Shown: positions 20,079 through 31,140 of the stretch, one piece after another
Layout of the letters: every line of letters starts with the position of its first letter
Position numbering within the stretch: the first letter of the stretch is position 1
From: Geomicrobium halophilum
GTDB lineage: Bacteria > Bacillota > Bacilli > Bacillales > Marinococcaceae
Length of the DNA: 64,000 nt
NCBI RefSeq assembly: GCF_014207655.1
Contig: NZ_JACHHJ010000003.1
Location: 310,001 to 374,000 of the forward strand
Reading direction: 5' to 3'
The notes under the pieces: model-generated
Seen by the model: only the letters and a program-made list of their open reading frames with translations
What the model was told of the DNA's origin: nothing
Databases searched by the model: none
Translations under genes and position numbers: made by a program

Positions 20079-21365
20079 TTACGAACTTTTCAGTTGATCT
20101 TGTTCCTCGTCGGTCATTTCCTCGCGCCAAAGACAAGCACCGAGGCCAATGAGTTTGTCTTCTAGAGCCTCATACCCGCGGTCAATGTGGTGAAGACCGG
20201 TGATTTCAGTGACCCCATCCGCCAATAGCCCAGCGATCACGAGTGCAGCCCCTGCACGTAGATCACTTGCTTTCACCCGTGCTCCCTCTAATTTTAAACC
20301 ACCATTCACCATCGCAGAACGACCTTCAATCTTAATATCGGCCCCCATCCGCCGTAATTCATCTATATGTTTGAACCGCGCGTTGTAGATCGTATCTGTA
20401 ATAATGCTGGTTCCTTTGGCTTTAGCAAGTAGGGAAGTGACCGGTTGTTGTAAATCAGTAGGAAAGCCAGGGTGCACAAGCGTCTTAATATCTACACCTT
20501 TCAAATGGTCGTTCGACCGTACGACGATGGCATCATCCTTAACGAGTACATCAACACCCATTTCCTGTAACTTAGCTGTTAGTGATTCAAGGTGATTAGG
20601 GATAATATTTTCAATCGTCACTTCACTTCCCATCGTCGCTGCTGCAATCATATACGTACCGGCTTCGATACGATCCGGGATAATCGTGTGTGCACATCCT
20701 TTTAATTCATCTTTACCCTCGATCCGAATGACGTCTGTGCCTGCCCCTTTAATGACAGCACCCATGCTCGAAAGAATCGTCGCAACGTCAATGATCTCTG
20801 GTTCTTTGGCAGCGTTTTCAATAACTGTTCGACCTTTGGCTTTAACAGCAGCTAACATGATGTTAATCGTTGCGCCTACACTTACCACATCCAGGTAAAT
20901 TCTTGCACCTGTAAGTTCATTGGCATGTAAGTAGATGGAGCCCTGTTCATTGGAAACAAAAGCTCCCAAAGCCTCAAACCCTTTAATATGTTGATCAATC
21001 GGCCTTGGCCCTAAGTTACAGCCCCCGGGAAGACCGATTTCTGCTTTTTTAAATTTGCCTAACATCGCACCCATCATATAATAGGAAGCCCGTAATTTCT
21101 TCACTTTTCCATTTGGCAATGGCATAGGGGTGACAGAGCGAGGATCGACTGTGATTGATTCACCTGCTAACTCCACATCTGCGCCGATGTGAGTGAGCAA
21201 ATCCTCTAATACTTCAACATCAGAAATAAGAGGAAGGTTATCAATGGTCACCGGTGAATCTGCTAATATTGCCGCCGGTATTAAAGCGACTGCACTGTTC
21301 TTGGCTCCACTGATATGGACTTGGCCAGATAGCGCATGTCCACCCTCTACCATTAATTTATCCAT
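20079..21365 (-). CDS. murZ: UDP-N-acetylglucosamine 1-carboxyvinyltransferase (MurA2/MurZ)
   Basis: First committed step of peptidoglycan synthesis: enolpyruvyl transfer from PEP to UDP-GlcNAc. The catalytic, fosfomycin-reactive Cys116 lies in [22 protein letters not shown] at residues 22-31 holds the conserved Lys-Asn pair. Length 428 aa is usual. Its place next to transaldolase and fbaA marks it as the second Firmicute paralogue (murAB/murZ) rather than the murA near the atp operon. Confidence 0.95.
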   Translation of the reverse strand: MDKLMVEGGHALSGQVHISGAKNSAVALIPAAILADSPVTIDNLPLISDVEVLEDLLTHIGADVELAGESITVDPRSVTPMPLPNGKVKKLRASYYMMGAMLGKFKKAEIGLPGGCNLGPRPIDQHIKGFEALGAFVSNEQGSIYLHANELTGARIYLDVVSVGATINIMLAAVKAKGRTVIENAAKEPEIIDVATILSSMGAVIKGAGTDVIRIEGKDELKGCAHTIIPDRIEAGTYMIAAATMGSEVTIENIIPNHLESLTAKLQEMGVDVLVKDDAIVVRSNDHLKGVDIKTLVHPGFPTDLQQPVTSLLAKAKGTSIITDTIYNARFKHIDELRRMGADIKIEGRSAMVNGGLKLEGARVKASDLRAGAALVIAGLLADGVTEITGLHHIDRGYEALEDKLIGLGACLWREEMTDEEQDQLKSS

Positions 21366-21437
21366 GGTTTAGTCACTCCCTATCTTGCCTATTAATCAGT
21401 CCCAGTATTGACAAGGTGCTATGCTAATAGACATCTG

Positions 21438-22088
21438 TTATTTCCCGTTATTTGCTTTTTCCCAATCTGCAAGAAAAGCATCAAGACCCTTATCTGTTAA
21501 TGGGTGAGTTACTAGTTGATGAATCACTTTAGATGGAATTGTAGCAATATGTGCCCCTTGTTTTGCTGCTTCTGCTACATGTACAGGGTGGCGAACAGAT
21601 GCTGCTATAATCTGTGTATCAATGCTGTGAACGTTAAAAATATTAGAGATTTCACCGACAAGGTCAAGTCCATTATGACCAATATCATCAAGACGGCCGA
21701 TAAATGGAGACACGTAAGTAGCGCCCGCTCTTGCAGCCAATAATGCTTGCACACTAGAGAAAATGAGCGTCACATTTGTCTCAATCCCATCCTCTTTAAA
21801 AACCTTCACAGCCTTGAGTCCTTCAAGTGTCATCGGTACCTTAACCGTAACATTGGGAGCAATTGCTGCTAATTCTTTTCCTTCTTTAATCATCTCTTCA
21901 GCCTCTGTAGTAATCACTTCAGCACTTACAGATCCGTTCACAATTTCTGTGATTTCCTGAAGGCGTGCTTTGAAATCAATCCCTTCTTTGGCAACGAGGC
22001 TCGGATTGGTCGTTACGCCATCGAGAATACCAAGATCATGGGCTAAGCGAACATCATCTAAATTAGCGGTATCAATAAAAAATTTCAT
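21438..22088 (-). CDS. tal: Transaldolase, MipB/TalC type
   Basis: Small (216 aa) class I aldolase fold that transfers a dihydroxyacetone unit in the pentose phosphate pathway. The Schiff-base lysine is Lys83 in NVTVKVPMT; the start [13 protein letters not shown] and [12 protein letters not shown] are family landmarks. The residue in SPFIGRLDD that is Tyr in E. coli fructose-6-phosphate aldolase is Phe here, which favours transaldolase activity over free DHA aldol chemistry. Located between murZ and fbaA, as ywjH in B. subtilis. Confidence 0.92.
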   Translation of the reverse strand: MKFFIDTANLDDVRLAHDLGILDGVTTNPSLVAKEGIDFKARLQEITEIVNGSVSAEVITTEAEEMIKEGKELAAIAPNVTVKVPMTLEGLKAVKVFKEDGIETNVTLIFSSVQALLAARAGATYVSPFIGRLDDIGHNGLDLVGEISNIFNVHSIDTQIIAASVRHPVHVAEAAKQGAHIATIPSKVIHQLVTHPLTDKGLDAFLADWEKANNGK

Positions 22089-22113
22089 GAAAAATTCTCC
22101 TATCTATAAGAGG

Positions 22114-22136
22114 ATATTCAAAAAAGCCGGGAAAAT
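22114..22136 (+). repeat. Dispersed repeat, right-end copy
   Basis: ATATTCAAAAAAGCCGGGAAAA in the tal-fbaA gap matches the element end seen at 10380 and, in reverse, at 8880-8900. The other bases of this 151-bp gap show only short GC-rich imperfect repeats. Confidence 0.5.
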
Positions 22137-22239
22137 ATAAGAAAGCGACTTTCGCCGTGAAGCAACGGGACCGTTTTTCTAACACTTCCCTGCCTTTAGA
22201 TCTAAGCTGCTTTGCAAAAAAGGCGAAAGGAATTTAAAA

Positions 22240-23106
22240 TTAGGCTTTACCTGAGGAGCCAAAGTCACGCATCTTTCCTTTTACTGTTTCTTTAATTGCC
22301 TCACGCGCAGGTCCAAGATACTTCCGTGGGTCATACTTATCCGGATTTTCATCAAAGAACTCCTTAATTGCGTTCGTTGCTGATATTTGGCTTTCTGTGT
22401 TTACATTGACCTTTGCATGACCGTACTCGATGGCACGTTTCACATCCTCAATAGGGAGGCCCGTACCCCCGTGAAGAACAAGTGGTGTAAGACCGACAAG
22501 CTTATTGATTTCCTCCATTTGCTTAAATCCTAATTTTGGCTCACCTTTATAAGGGCCGTGTACAGAGCCAAGTGCAGGAGCAAAGCAGTCAACCCCTGTT
22601 TCATTTACCAATTGCTCACATTCTTCAGGAATGGCATACATTGCTTCAGCGGCATCCACCACAATATCATCTTCCTGACCACCAATTCTTCCCAGTTCGG
22701 CTTCAACCGATACACCTACGGCATGAGCCACAGATACCACCCGTTTCGTGGCTGCAATATTTTCTTGCAATGGGTCGTGGGAGCCGTCAATCATGACAGA
22801 TGTAAACCCTGCATGAATCGCTTGCACGCAAGATTCAAAACTAGAGCCATGGTCAAGGTGAATCGCTACAGGAACGGTGATTTGATATGTATCCATAAAG
22901 GCTTTGACCATTTGGACCACCGTTGAAAATCCACCCATGTATCGGGCAGCACCTTCAGAAACCCCACAAATAAGCGGTGATTGTTCTTCTTGAGCAGCTT
23001 GTAAGATTGCTTGAGTAAATTCCATATTATTAAGGTTGTATTGTCCAATCGCATAACGGTTGGCTTTCGCTTCCCGTAACATGTCAGTCATCGAAACCAG
23101 CGGCAT
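22240..23106 (-). CDS. fbaA: Class II fructose-bisphosphate aldolase
   Basis: Zinc aldolase (288 aa) of glycolysis and gluconeogenesis. The metal and catalytic segment is HLDHGSS (His83-Asp85-His86), with further zinc histidines in SVHGPYKG and LVLHGGTG; phosphate is bound by the GGTGL and NVNTESQ loops. The start [27 protein letters not shown] (quoted in part by family use) matches Bacillus FbaA. The ATG follows AAGGAGGG. Upstream, TGTTACAAT resembles an extended -10 element. Confidence 0.97.
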   Translation of the reverse strand: MPLVSMTDMLREAKANRYAIGQYNLNNMEFTQAILQAAQEEQSPLICGVSEGAARYMGGFSTVVQMVKAFMDTYQITVPVAIHLDHGSSFESCVQAIHAGFTSVMIDGSHDPLQENIAATKRVVSVAHAVGVSVEAELGRIGGQEDDIVVDAAEAMYAIPEECEQLVNETGVDCFAPALGSVHGPYKGEPKLGFKQMEEINKLVGLTPLVLHGGTGLPIEDVKRAIEYGHAKVNVNTESQISATNAIKEFFDENPDKYDPRKYLGPAREAIKETVKGKMRDFGSSGKA

Positions 23107-23196
23107 GAAGATCCCTCCTTATGTACACTTTAAAGTTCATATGCGATTTTAATTGTAACACATTCACTCCATTCATTTCTTGCAATAAATTGAGAA

Positions 23197-23556
23197 TCAA
23201 TCATCGGGTACCAAAAATTGGCTTACGATCTCCCGCACCTTATGTATATCAAATGGTTTCGATAATGAAGCTAAGAGTCCCAAATCCTCAGCTAATACAT
23301 TCAGTTCTTCATAAGCTGTAATCATTATAAAACCTGCTGTACAACCCTTATCGCGCATTTTTTTTAATACATCGATTCCGCTTTGATCTGGCAATTTCAG
23401 GTCTAAAATCACAACATCAAAATCACACATATCCGCCCATTGCAACGCTTGGCTGCCTGTGGCCGCTTCCTCTACAACGTAACCATCTGCTTGTAAGACT
23501 TCTTTTATTAAAATACGGATGCCAACGATGTCGTCAACAATTAGTACTTTTTGCAT
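23197..23556 (-). CDS. spo0F: Sporulation phosphorelay response regulator Spo0F
   Basis: Single-domain receiver (119 aa) that relays phosphate from the Kin kinases to Spo0B and Spo0A at sporulation onset. The acidic pocket is Asp8-Asp9, the phosphoacceptor Asp52 in VVILDLKLP, with Thr80 (MITAYEE) and Lys100 (SKPFD). The IVGIRILIKEV helix carries the GIR element used for Spo0B contact in B. subtilis. The ATG at 23556 after AGGGGTGAT gives the family length; a 23-codon extension upstream is not credible. It precedes fbaA as in Bacillus. Confidence 0.95.
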   Translation of the reverse strand: MQKVLIVDDIVGIRILIKEVLQADGYVVEEAATGSQALQWADMCDFDVVILDLKLPDQSGIDVLKKMRDKGCTAGFIMITAYEELNVLAEDLGLLASLSKPFDIHKVREIVSQFLVPDD

Positions 23557-23756
23557 TTCTATCACCCCTGGCAAAAGAAATAAACATTCAAAAGGAAGCA
23601 AAAACCGAGTAGTTGGATTAAACATGGCTTCGAGTACCTACAATCCTTCGAACTAGAGAGATTGTTTTTTCTTTTTCGAGAATTTGATTTTGAGGGACTC
23701 GCTTCGGCGTTGTTAAATGTAACAGTTTTTTCCGGCTTTTCTTGAAACAGACTGCA

Positions 23757-23778
23757 ATTTTCCCGAGCTTATTGAGCA
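23757..23778 (-). repeat. Diverged copy of the dispersed repeat in the spo0F upstream gap
   Basis: The 330-bp divergent gap between spo0F and ywjG holds no gene. Its reverse strand has TGCTCAATAAGCTCGGGAAAAT, about 19 of 22 matches to the element end at 10380. I looked for a perfect Spo0A box and did not find one, so the promoters here remain unplaced. Confidence 0.4.
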
Positions 23779-23886
23779 TCCGCTAATAACTGTTAATTTT
23801 ACATGTGATTTCCTTCTTTATACTTATTCTGCACCATTCTTTCATCTCCTTTTTTTGTTAGAGTAGAAATGAAAGGGGTTCAGTCT

Positions 23887-24402
23887 ATGTTAAAAATGTA
23901 TACAACGCAATTGCAACGGGTCTTCTCCTCCATTCAAGACCAGGAAGAGGAGATTGCTGATAGTGCAAGACTACTCGCTCAAGCACTTGTGGGGGAAGGA
24001 GAGATCTATGTAAGTGCAAGCAGGAGGTTCGCACCACTTGCAGCTGCTATTGTACAAAATCAGGATACACCTGATGGAATATCCTGCATTTCCTGGACAG
24101 ACACAATTAAAGTAACCGCTGCCGATCGTTTACTTATCCTTACGAACGGAAAGGAAACAAACCAGGAAATTGAAGACTTGCAGCAACTATTAACCCTCAA
24201 TATTCCCCTCGTCTTGTTAGGTCCTGGTCACCCCGACCTTTCATTTGTAGAAGGAATGGAGGAGCCCATTATGGTTACGACACCATCATCTCCGATCGTC
24301 CCTGCGCTTGACGGAACAAAAAGTGGCTTTCCTACAGAACTGGGTATGATTTATGCATATCAGGCAATGATCTTTCAACTTCTGGAGATAATTGAAGAAT
24401 AG
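23887..24402 (+). CDS. ywjG: DUF2529 protein YwjG
   Basis: Protein of 171 aa of the DUF2529 family, conserved beside pyrG in Bacillaceae and without a proven function. The fold appears SIS-like: a helical start (MLKMYTTQLQRVFSSIQDQ), an SASRRFAPLAAAI segment and alternating beta/alpha elements (RLLILTNGK, PLVLLGPG). I prefer the ATG at 23887, eight bases after AAAGGGG, over the ATG at 23869 whose upstream site is weak. It is transcribed toward pyrG, with a bidirectional terminator between. Confidence 0.88.
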   Translation: MLKMYTTQLQRVFSSIQDQEEEIADSARLLAQALVGEGEIYVSASRRFAPLAAAIVQNQDTPDGISCISWTDTIKVTAADRLLILTNGKETNQEIEDLQQLLTLNIPLVLLGPGHPDLSFVEGMEEPIMVTTPSSPIVPALDGTKSGFPTELGMIYAYQAMIFQLLEIIEE

Positions 24403-24445
24403 TATAGGGTTTATAGCATTAACCATTGATAAACATCAATGATTT

Positions 24446-24479
24446 TAAAAAAATCGAGTGTACGCCACTCGATTTTTTT
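24446..24479. terminator. Bidirectional terminator between ywjG and pyrG
   Basis: ATCGAGTG pairs with CACTCGAT, flanked by seven A on one side and seven T on the other, so it can end both convergent transcripts. Confidence 0.92.
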
Positions 24480-24481
24480 GC

Positions 24482-26107
<1,626 letters not shown>

Positions 26108-26123
26108 TTATCTGCATAAAAAC

Positions 26124-26169
26124 AAAAAAAGTGTCGCCACAACCACCAGCAGGGTGGGGGCGCACTTTT
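26124..26169 (-). promoter_or_regulatory. pyrG leader attenuator (intrinsic terminator)
   Basis: On the minus strand AAAAGTGCGCCCCCACC folds back on GGTGGTTGTGGCGACACTTT with small internal loops and runs into seven T. It lies about 60 bases into the leader and 35 bases before the pyrG ATG. The 5' arm is C-rich (GCCCCCACC) and could pair with a poly-G tail made by slippage at the GGGC start, which would prevent terminator formation. Confidence 0.8.
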
Positions 26170-26226
26170 ATTGTGTCTCTTCGTTCACCTATCATTTACA
26201 GCTATATTTTTCCTTCAGCTGTACAA

Positions 26227-26266
26227 GCCCAAAAATGATTTTACATTCACCAACATCAAAAGTCAA
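26227..26266 (-). promoter_or_regulatory. pyrG promoter with GGGC initial transcribed sequence
   Basis: On the minus strand TTGACT (26266-26261), 17 bases, TAAAAT (26243-26238), then seven bases to GGGCTT, whose first G is 26230. The three-G-then-C start at the expected +1 is the slippage sequence required for CTP-regulated attenuation in B. subtilis. Confidence 0.8.
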
Positions 26267-26290
26267 GGTGAGATAAGATTAAGGAGTTCA

Positions 26291-26776
26291 TCACTGTTCT
26301 TCCTCGTCTGCACCCTTACTGTCTTCTTCATCCTGGCCTTCATCATCCTGACCGAAACCTTCAAAGTCATCTTTTTCCTCGGTGTCCTCGTCTTCTTCGT
26401 TCGCGAGTTCATCGAGTTCGTCTTCTAGATCCTCAAGATCATCTTCCATATTTTCGGATTCTTGATCATCATTTCCTCTAGGAGTTGGCTGAAAAGTATT
26501 GCCTAAATCATCTTCAGATTTATCAACGGAATACCAAGCCTTTAAACCCCAATGATTCGCCCCTAGATGAACAAAACGTCCATCCGTGTTTAAAGAAGTA
26601 TACAATTTTGTACGACGTTCATCCATTTCATCTTCATCAATTTCTTTGGTATTCACGATTTCAGTAAACAAGTCTTTATAGAGAATGGGTTCTCGTTTTT
26701 CTTTTAAAACCAAGTAAGCAAGTTCGACTGTCGACGTTTCCATTACTTGCTCACGACTTAATTCACGAATGGTCAC
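26291..26776 (-). CDS. rpoE: RNA polymerase delta subunit
   Basis: Gram-positive RNA polymerase subunit (161 aa) that speeds recycling and promoter selectivity. The folded N-terminal domain (1-85) has ELAYLVLKEKREPILYKDL and the DGRFVHLGANHWGLKAWY signature; the C-terminal half is almost entirely Asp and Glu and is disordered in homologues. It starts at a GTG after AAAGGGTG. Located directly upstream of pyrG, as in B. subtilis. Confidence 0.95.
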   Translation of the reverse strand: MTIRELSREQVMETSTVELAYLVLKEKREPILYKDLFTEIVNTKEIDEDEMDERRTKLYTSLNTDGRFVHLGANHWGLKAWYSVDKSEDDLGNTFQPTPRGNDDQESENMEDDLEDLEDELDELANEEDEDTEEKDDFEGFGQDDEGQDEEDSKGADEEEQ

Positions 26777-26877
26777 GGCATCTTACACCCTTTCTAAAGG
26801 TTCTCTATCATCCGGCAGAATAGCATACATACCTATCATTATAAACATATTTTCAAGGTTTATGCCATAAAAACACA

Positions 26878-27492
26878 TCAGTTTTTCTTCAAGAGTGCAT
26901 CGAGTTGTAAGCGGGTGTATTGCGCGAGTGTAAATTGCTTCCGTAATGCCCAGCGTCTGAATGTCCACATGTATCCTTTGACCATGATATTTTCAGCCAT
27001 AATGTAAATCTCCTCATCACTAATCTGCAAATACCCTTCTTCTCGACATTCAATGATAACCTTGCGAATGTCCTTTGTCATACTCTCGTCCTTTTTGAGT
27101 ACATAAATAAGTGATTCCTTAGGCAGTGATTTCACTTCCTGATACATGACAAGCACCTCATCTTGCATCTCATCCATCACTTGAAAAAGGGCTGCAACCA
27201 TTTGCTGAAATCGTTCACCCGCAGGTAGGGTTTGATCCAGCAGATGATTAAAACGAGTGGTCACTCCTTCATAAACCGCGTCACAAACAAGATACAAAAT
27301 GTCTTCCTTCGACCCGATATATTCATACAAAGTGCCAATGCTAAATCCTGATGAACGGGCAATCTCTCGAGTCGTCGTACGATGAAAACCTTTCTCCTGA
27401 AAAAGATCGACAGCGCTTTTAATCATTTGTTCACGCCGCTTCTGAATTAACCGTTCATCTTTAACTACCGAAGGCACTTGTCTTTTGCTCAT
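26878..27492 (-). CDS. TetR-family regulator, probable FadR-type repressor of fatty-acid genes
   Basis: TetR repressor of 204 aa. The N-terminal helix-turn-helix is RTTTREIARSSGFSIGTLYEYIGSKEDIL (the family's TxxxIAxxxGxSxGxxYxYxxSKE pattern, about residues 40-68); the C-terminal helices form the ligand pocket. The ATG at 27492 gives MSKRQVPSVVKDERL and has GGAG nine bases upstream. It lies in line with the thiolase and fadF genes, and a FadR-like operator precedes fadF, so a fatty-acyl-CoA-responsive repressor is likely. About 240 bases separate it from the thiolase gene, with no gene visible between. Confidence 0.8.
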   Translation of the reverse strand: MSKRQVPSVVKDERLIQKRREQMIKSAVDLFQEKGFHRTTTREIARSSGFSIGTLYEYIGSKEDILYLVCDAVYEGVTTRFNHLLDQTLPAGERFQQMVAALFQVMDEMQDEVLVMYQEVKSLPKESLIYVLKKDESMTKDIRKVIIECREEGYLQISDEEIYIMAENIMVKGYMWTFRRWALRKQFTLAQYTRLQLDALLKKN

Positions 27493-27735
27493 CCATCCAC
27501 ACTCCGATCTCATCAGCTTTGGCAAATCTTTCGAGAAGATACTCCATTGAATATTTTAATGATCCCTTTATAATCGGCACTTACATCTTGAAAATGCCCA
27601 TACCGATATTCAAGGTGTACACGAAGTCTGCAAACAATTACAGGATTCATCTCTACATAGTCCTAATTTTTTGAATTTTGATCTAGCATCCAGAACCAAG
27701 TATGGCCCAGATGCTAAAGTAATCCTTGTTTCCCT

Positions 27736-28920
27736 TTATACTTTTAAAAGCACGGCATCCCCTTGGCCCCCGCCGCTGCAGATCGCTGCAATACCAAGGC
27801 CTCCACCGCGTTTCCTTAATTCATATGCTAACGTTAATAAAATACGGTTGCCGCTTGCTCCGATTGGATGCCCAAGAGCAACAGCTCCGCCATTCACGTT
27901 AAGTTTGTTCACGTCTATGCCTGAAAGTTTCTCGCCAATAAGCGCGACAACTGCAAAGGCCTCATTCATTTCAAATAAGTTAATATCACCGGGGTGGTAA
28001 CCCGTTTTTTTACAAAGTTGTTCGATAATAAGTCCAGGCGTTTGCGGGAAACGTTCAGTCTCGACTGCAATGGCGGTGTGTCCGACGATGGTCGCCAATG
28101 GTTCAATGTTGTCTGCACGCGCTTTTTCTCCATCCATAACGATGAGTGCACTCGCCCCATCGTTAACACCAGGAGCGTTGCCAGCGGTTATCGTCCCATT
28201 TTTGCCGAAAGCTGGAGGTAACTGTCCTAACTTCTCAAGGCTGACTTTTTTACGGATAGCTTCATCACGATCTACGACGGTTTCGTCACCGCGCCGCCCG
28301 GGGATGGTAATCGCGGTAATTTCCTCCCCAAGCCGCCCACTTTCCGTCGCCTTATTCGCAAGTTCATGGCTACGGACGGCCCATTCGTCTTGAGCCCCCC
28401 GTCCAATATCATAGTCAGAAGCATTGCGGTTGCCATACACGCCCATGTGTACATCTTCAAACGCACATGTCAATCCATCATGAATCATCAGGTCGATAAG
28501 CTTGGTATCGCCCATTTTCTGCCCAAAGCGCATGTTCGGGAGAAAATGAGGGGCTTGGCTCATCGACTCCATTCCCCCCGCGGCAATTGTTTGCGCGTCA
28601 CCACTACGAATGATTTGATCCGCAAGTGTCACACTTCTCATACCTGAAGCGCAAACCTTATTCACCGTTTCTGTTTTTACGTCCCATGGAATGCCCGCAG
28701 CACGGGCAGCCTGCCGTGACGTTAGTTGGCCTTGTCCGCCTTGCAACACATGTCCCATAATGACTTCATCGAGACTTCCAGGCTCAATGTGAGCACGCTC
28801 CATCGCTGCTTTTAATGCATGTCCCCCAAGTTCCATCGCTGATAACGGGGATAATGATCCCCCCATCTTGCCAAATGGTGTTCGCGCACCTGAAACAATC
28901 ACTGTTTCTGCCATAACCAT
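27736..28920 (-). CDS. Acetyl-CoA C-acetyltransferase (thiolase)
   Basis: Thiolase of about 394 aa that cleaves 3-ketoacyl-CoA or condenses two acetyl-CoA. The acylated cysteine is near residue 90 in NKVCASGMRSV, the catalytic histidine in GGAVALGHPIGASG near 350 and the second cysteine in CSGGGQGDAV near the end. Three near-adjacent ATG codons occur at 28926, 28920 and 28914; the middle one is seven bases from AGAGG and I use it. It follows fadF by about 40 bases, in the place of acdA in B. subtilis, which suggests a beta-oxidation role. Confidence 0.93.
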   Translation of the reverse strand: MVMAETVIVSGARTPFGKMGGSLSPLSAMELGGHALKAAMERAHIEPGSLDEVIMGHVLQGGQGQLTSRQAARAAGIPWDVKTETVNKVCASGMRSVTLADQIIRSGDAQTIAAGGMESMSQAPHFLPNMRFGQKMGDTKLIDLMIHDGLTCAFEDVHMGVYGNRNASDYDIGRGAQDEWAVRSHELANKATESGRLGEEITAITIPGRRGDETVVDRDEAIRKKVSLEKLGQLPPAFGKNGTITAGNAPGVNDGASALIVMDGEKARADNIEPLATIVGHTAIAVETERFPQTPGLIIEQLCKKTGYHPGDINLFEMNEAFAVVALIGEKLSGIDVNKLNVNGGAVALGHPIGASGNRILLTLAYELRKRGGGLGIAAICSGGGQGDAVLLKV

Positions 28921-28959
28921 CCCCATCCCTCTTAATTGAGTGAGCGCTCGTTCTTCCTT

Positions 28960-31065
28960 TTACACTGGTTGTTTTGCACCAACCACTGACCGCTCTAGAA
29001 TCTCAACGATATCGAGCGTCTGAATATCTTCTTCAAGCTCTTTATCTTTCGTACCATCACTAAGCATTGTTAAGCAGTACGGACAAGCACTTCCAATCAT
29101 CGTTGGATTCACTTCCAACGCCTGTTCTGTCCGCGCCACATTCACCCTTTGACCGGCTTCTTCTTCCATCCACATCATACCGCCGCCAGCACCACAACAC
29201 ATTCCGTTTTCACGATTTCTATCCATTTCAACAACTTTCAAGCCGGGAATGGCTCGCAAGATTTCCCGCGGAGGATCGTAAACTTCATTATAGCGCCCAA
29301 GGTAACAGGAATCGTGATACGTAATTGTCTCTTGAATCTCATGCGAAGGGCTAAGCTTTCCTTCTTCCAATAGTTGCACGAGAAGTTCAGAGTGATGATA
29401 CACTTCCACGCCTTCAAGCCCGAACTCCGGGTACTCATTCTTAAACATGTTGTACGCATGGGGGTCAATTGTCACAATCTTCTTCACGTCATTTTTTTCA
29501 AATTCTTGGATATTGCTCGCCGCAAGCTCTTGGAAAAGAAATTCATTCCCGATTCGCCTAGGAGTATCTCCGGAGTTCTTTTCCTTATTTCCAAGAATCG
29601 CAAAGGAAACGCCTGCTTCATTCAATAATTTCGCAAATGATGCCGCGATTTTTTGGCTCCTTTTATCATAAGAACCCATAGAGCCTACGAAAAACAAATA
29701 TTCAAACGTTTCATCTTTTTTCTTCAACTCTTTAATCGTTGGGACATCAATATCTTCGCGGCTATCCCTCCATTTTTCCCGTTCCTTGCGGTTAATACCC
29801 CAAGGGTTTCCTTGTCGTTCAATATTGGTGATCGCCCTTTGCGCATCCGGGTCCATTTTCCCTTCGGTAAGAACGAGATAGCGTCTCATATCAAGGATTT
29901 TATCAACATGTTCGTTTGCCACTGGGCAGGCATCTTCACAGTTTCGGCACGTCGTGCACGCCCATAGCTCTTCTTCTGTAATGACATCACCGATGAGGTT
30001 CATATCATAAATATCTTTCGTAGCAGCAACTTCATCATCACCGCCCCGATTGGCAAGTTGATTACCTGTCGTGTCACTAAATGCGTACGCAGGCATCCAA
30101 GGCGATTGTGATGTAATTGCAGCACCTTTTTCCGTCAAGTGATCACGCATTTTTAAAAGCAAATCCATGGGCGAAAGCATCTTCCCGCTTCCCGTTGCCG
30201 GACACATATTTGTACAACGCCCGCATTCCACACAAGCGTACAAATCCATAAGCTGTTTCTGATCAAAATCTTCAATTTTATTTTTTCCAAACTCTTCTTT
30301 CGTTTCGTCTTCAAAATCAATGGACTCCAACTTCCCAGTCGGATGAGTCGGCCCCACCCAAACATTGGCCGGTCCAGCAATCAGATGTGCATGCTTTGAT
30401 TGCGGTATATAAACGAGGAATGTAAGTAGAAATAGCAAGTGCATCCACCAGAAGACGTAAAATAACGCACCTGCAGCCGTTGCCCCTAAAGGCTCAATCG
30501 CTAATGCAACCACCGATGAGGCCGGCTCAAAGATACTTGGTGAACTGCCCGCAAGCCACACGGTTTCCGCGCCTTTCGTCATCAATTTAAACACCATTAC
30601 ACCACTGAGAAGGATCAGGACAAGTCCTGCTTTCCATCCGCGTTTCAACCGGACGAGCTTTTCAATATAACGGCGATAGAAGGCCCATACAACGCCGAAT
30701 AGAATTAAAAAAACAACAATCTCCTGTGACATCGTAAAGAAAGGATACAACGGTCCTAATGGCAAGTGGCTTCCCGGATTCAACCCTTTCCAAATCACAT
30801 CAATGGCACTGAATTGGACGATAATAAAACCATAAAAGAAAATGACGTGAATAATGCCACTTTTCTTATCCTTCAATAATTTCTTCTGACCAAAAACATT
30901 GATCCATACGGCTTTTACCCGCTCTTTCGTGGAGTAGATAAACGACGGCTTCTCCCCAAGTTTTATAAAATCCACCCTGGTTTTCACGAGTCGATAAAAT
31001 AAAAACAAGGCATAAAGCGTCACGGATACGAAAGCGATTACATGAATCCAGTGAAATATCTCCAA
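28960..31065 (-). CDS. fadF: FadF-like membrane Fe-S oxidoreductase
   Basis: Large (701 aa) electron-transfer protein related to heterodisulfide reductase subunits. About five to six membrane helices occupy residues 1-240 (NarI-like). Two 4Fe-4S ferredoxin motifs follow (CVECGRCTNMCP and CTTCRNCEDACP), then two CCG domains (DSCYLG with CCGAGGG; SACPYC). It is thought to pass electrons from ETF of acyl-CoA dehydrogenase to the quinone pool. The start is a TTG after AAGGGGAAGG. A FadR-type operator lies 60 bases upstream, and the thiolase and TetR genes follow on the same strand. Confidence 0.9.
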   Translation of the reverse strand: MEIFHWIHVIAFVSVTLYALFLFYRLVKTRVDFIKLGEKPSFIYSTKERVKAVWINVFGQKKLLKDKKSGIIHVIFFYGFIIVQFSAIDVIWKGLNPGSHLPLGPLYPFFTMSQEIVVFLILFGVVWAFYRRYIEKLVRLKRGWKAGLVLILLSGVMVFKLMTKGAETVWLAGSSPSIFEPASSVVALAIEPLGATAAGALFYVFWWMHLLFLLTFLVYIPQSKHAHLIAGPANVWVGPTHPTGKLESIDFEDETKEEFGKNKIEDFDQKQLMDLYACVECGRCTNMCPATGSGKMLSPMDLLLKMRDHLTEKGAAITSQSPWMPAYAFSDTTGNQLANRGGDDEVAATKDIYDMNLIGDVITEEELWACTTCRNCEDACPVANEHVDKILDMRRYLVLTEGKMDPDAQRAITNIERQGNPWGINRKEREKWRDSREDIDVPTIKELKKKDETFEYLFFVGSMGSYDKRSQKIAASFAKLLNEAGVSFAILGNKEKNSGDTPRRIGNEFLFQELAASNIQEFEKNDVKKIVTIDPHAYNMFKNEYPEFGLEGVEVYHHSELLVQLLEEGKLSPSHEIQETITYHDSCYLGRYNEVYDPPREILRAIPGLKVVEMDRNRENGMCCGAGGGMMWMEEEAGQRVNVARTEQALEVNPTMIGSACPYCLTMLSDGTKDKELEEDIQTLDIVEILERSVVGAKQPV

Positions 31066-31122
31066 TCATACCTTCCCCTTTCTCCCTTGTGCTTTCTCCT
31101 TAGAACAAGTATAACAAAAAAC

Positions 31123-31140
31123 GGAATGAATAACCATTCA
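31123..31140. promoter_or_regulatory. FadR-type operator upstream of fadF
   Basis: GGAATGAATAACCATTCA matches 16 of 18 bases of the B. subtilis FadR site (TGAATGAmTAnTCATTCA) and is nearly palindromic. On the minus strand it ends about 17 bases before a TATACT -10 element, so binding would block the fadF promoter. The next gene on the plus strand, cls, starts 113 bases away and could be affected as well. Confidence 0.72.

Noticed and set aside
23557-23886. Spo0A box or sigma-H promoter for spo0F
   Set aside because: Expected from B. subtilis, but I found no sequence close enough to the consensus to report.
26171-26428. Hydrophobic plus-strand frame opposite rpoE
   Set aside because: It is the antisense of the Asp/Glu-rich delta tail (GAN codons read as Phe/Val/Leu), a common artefact.
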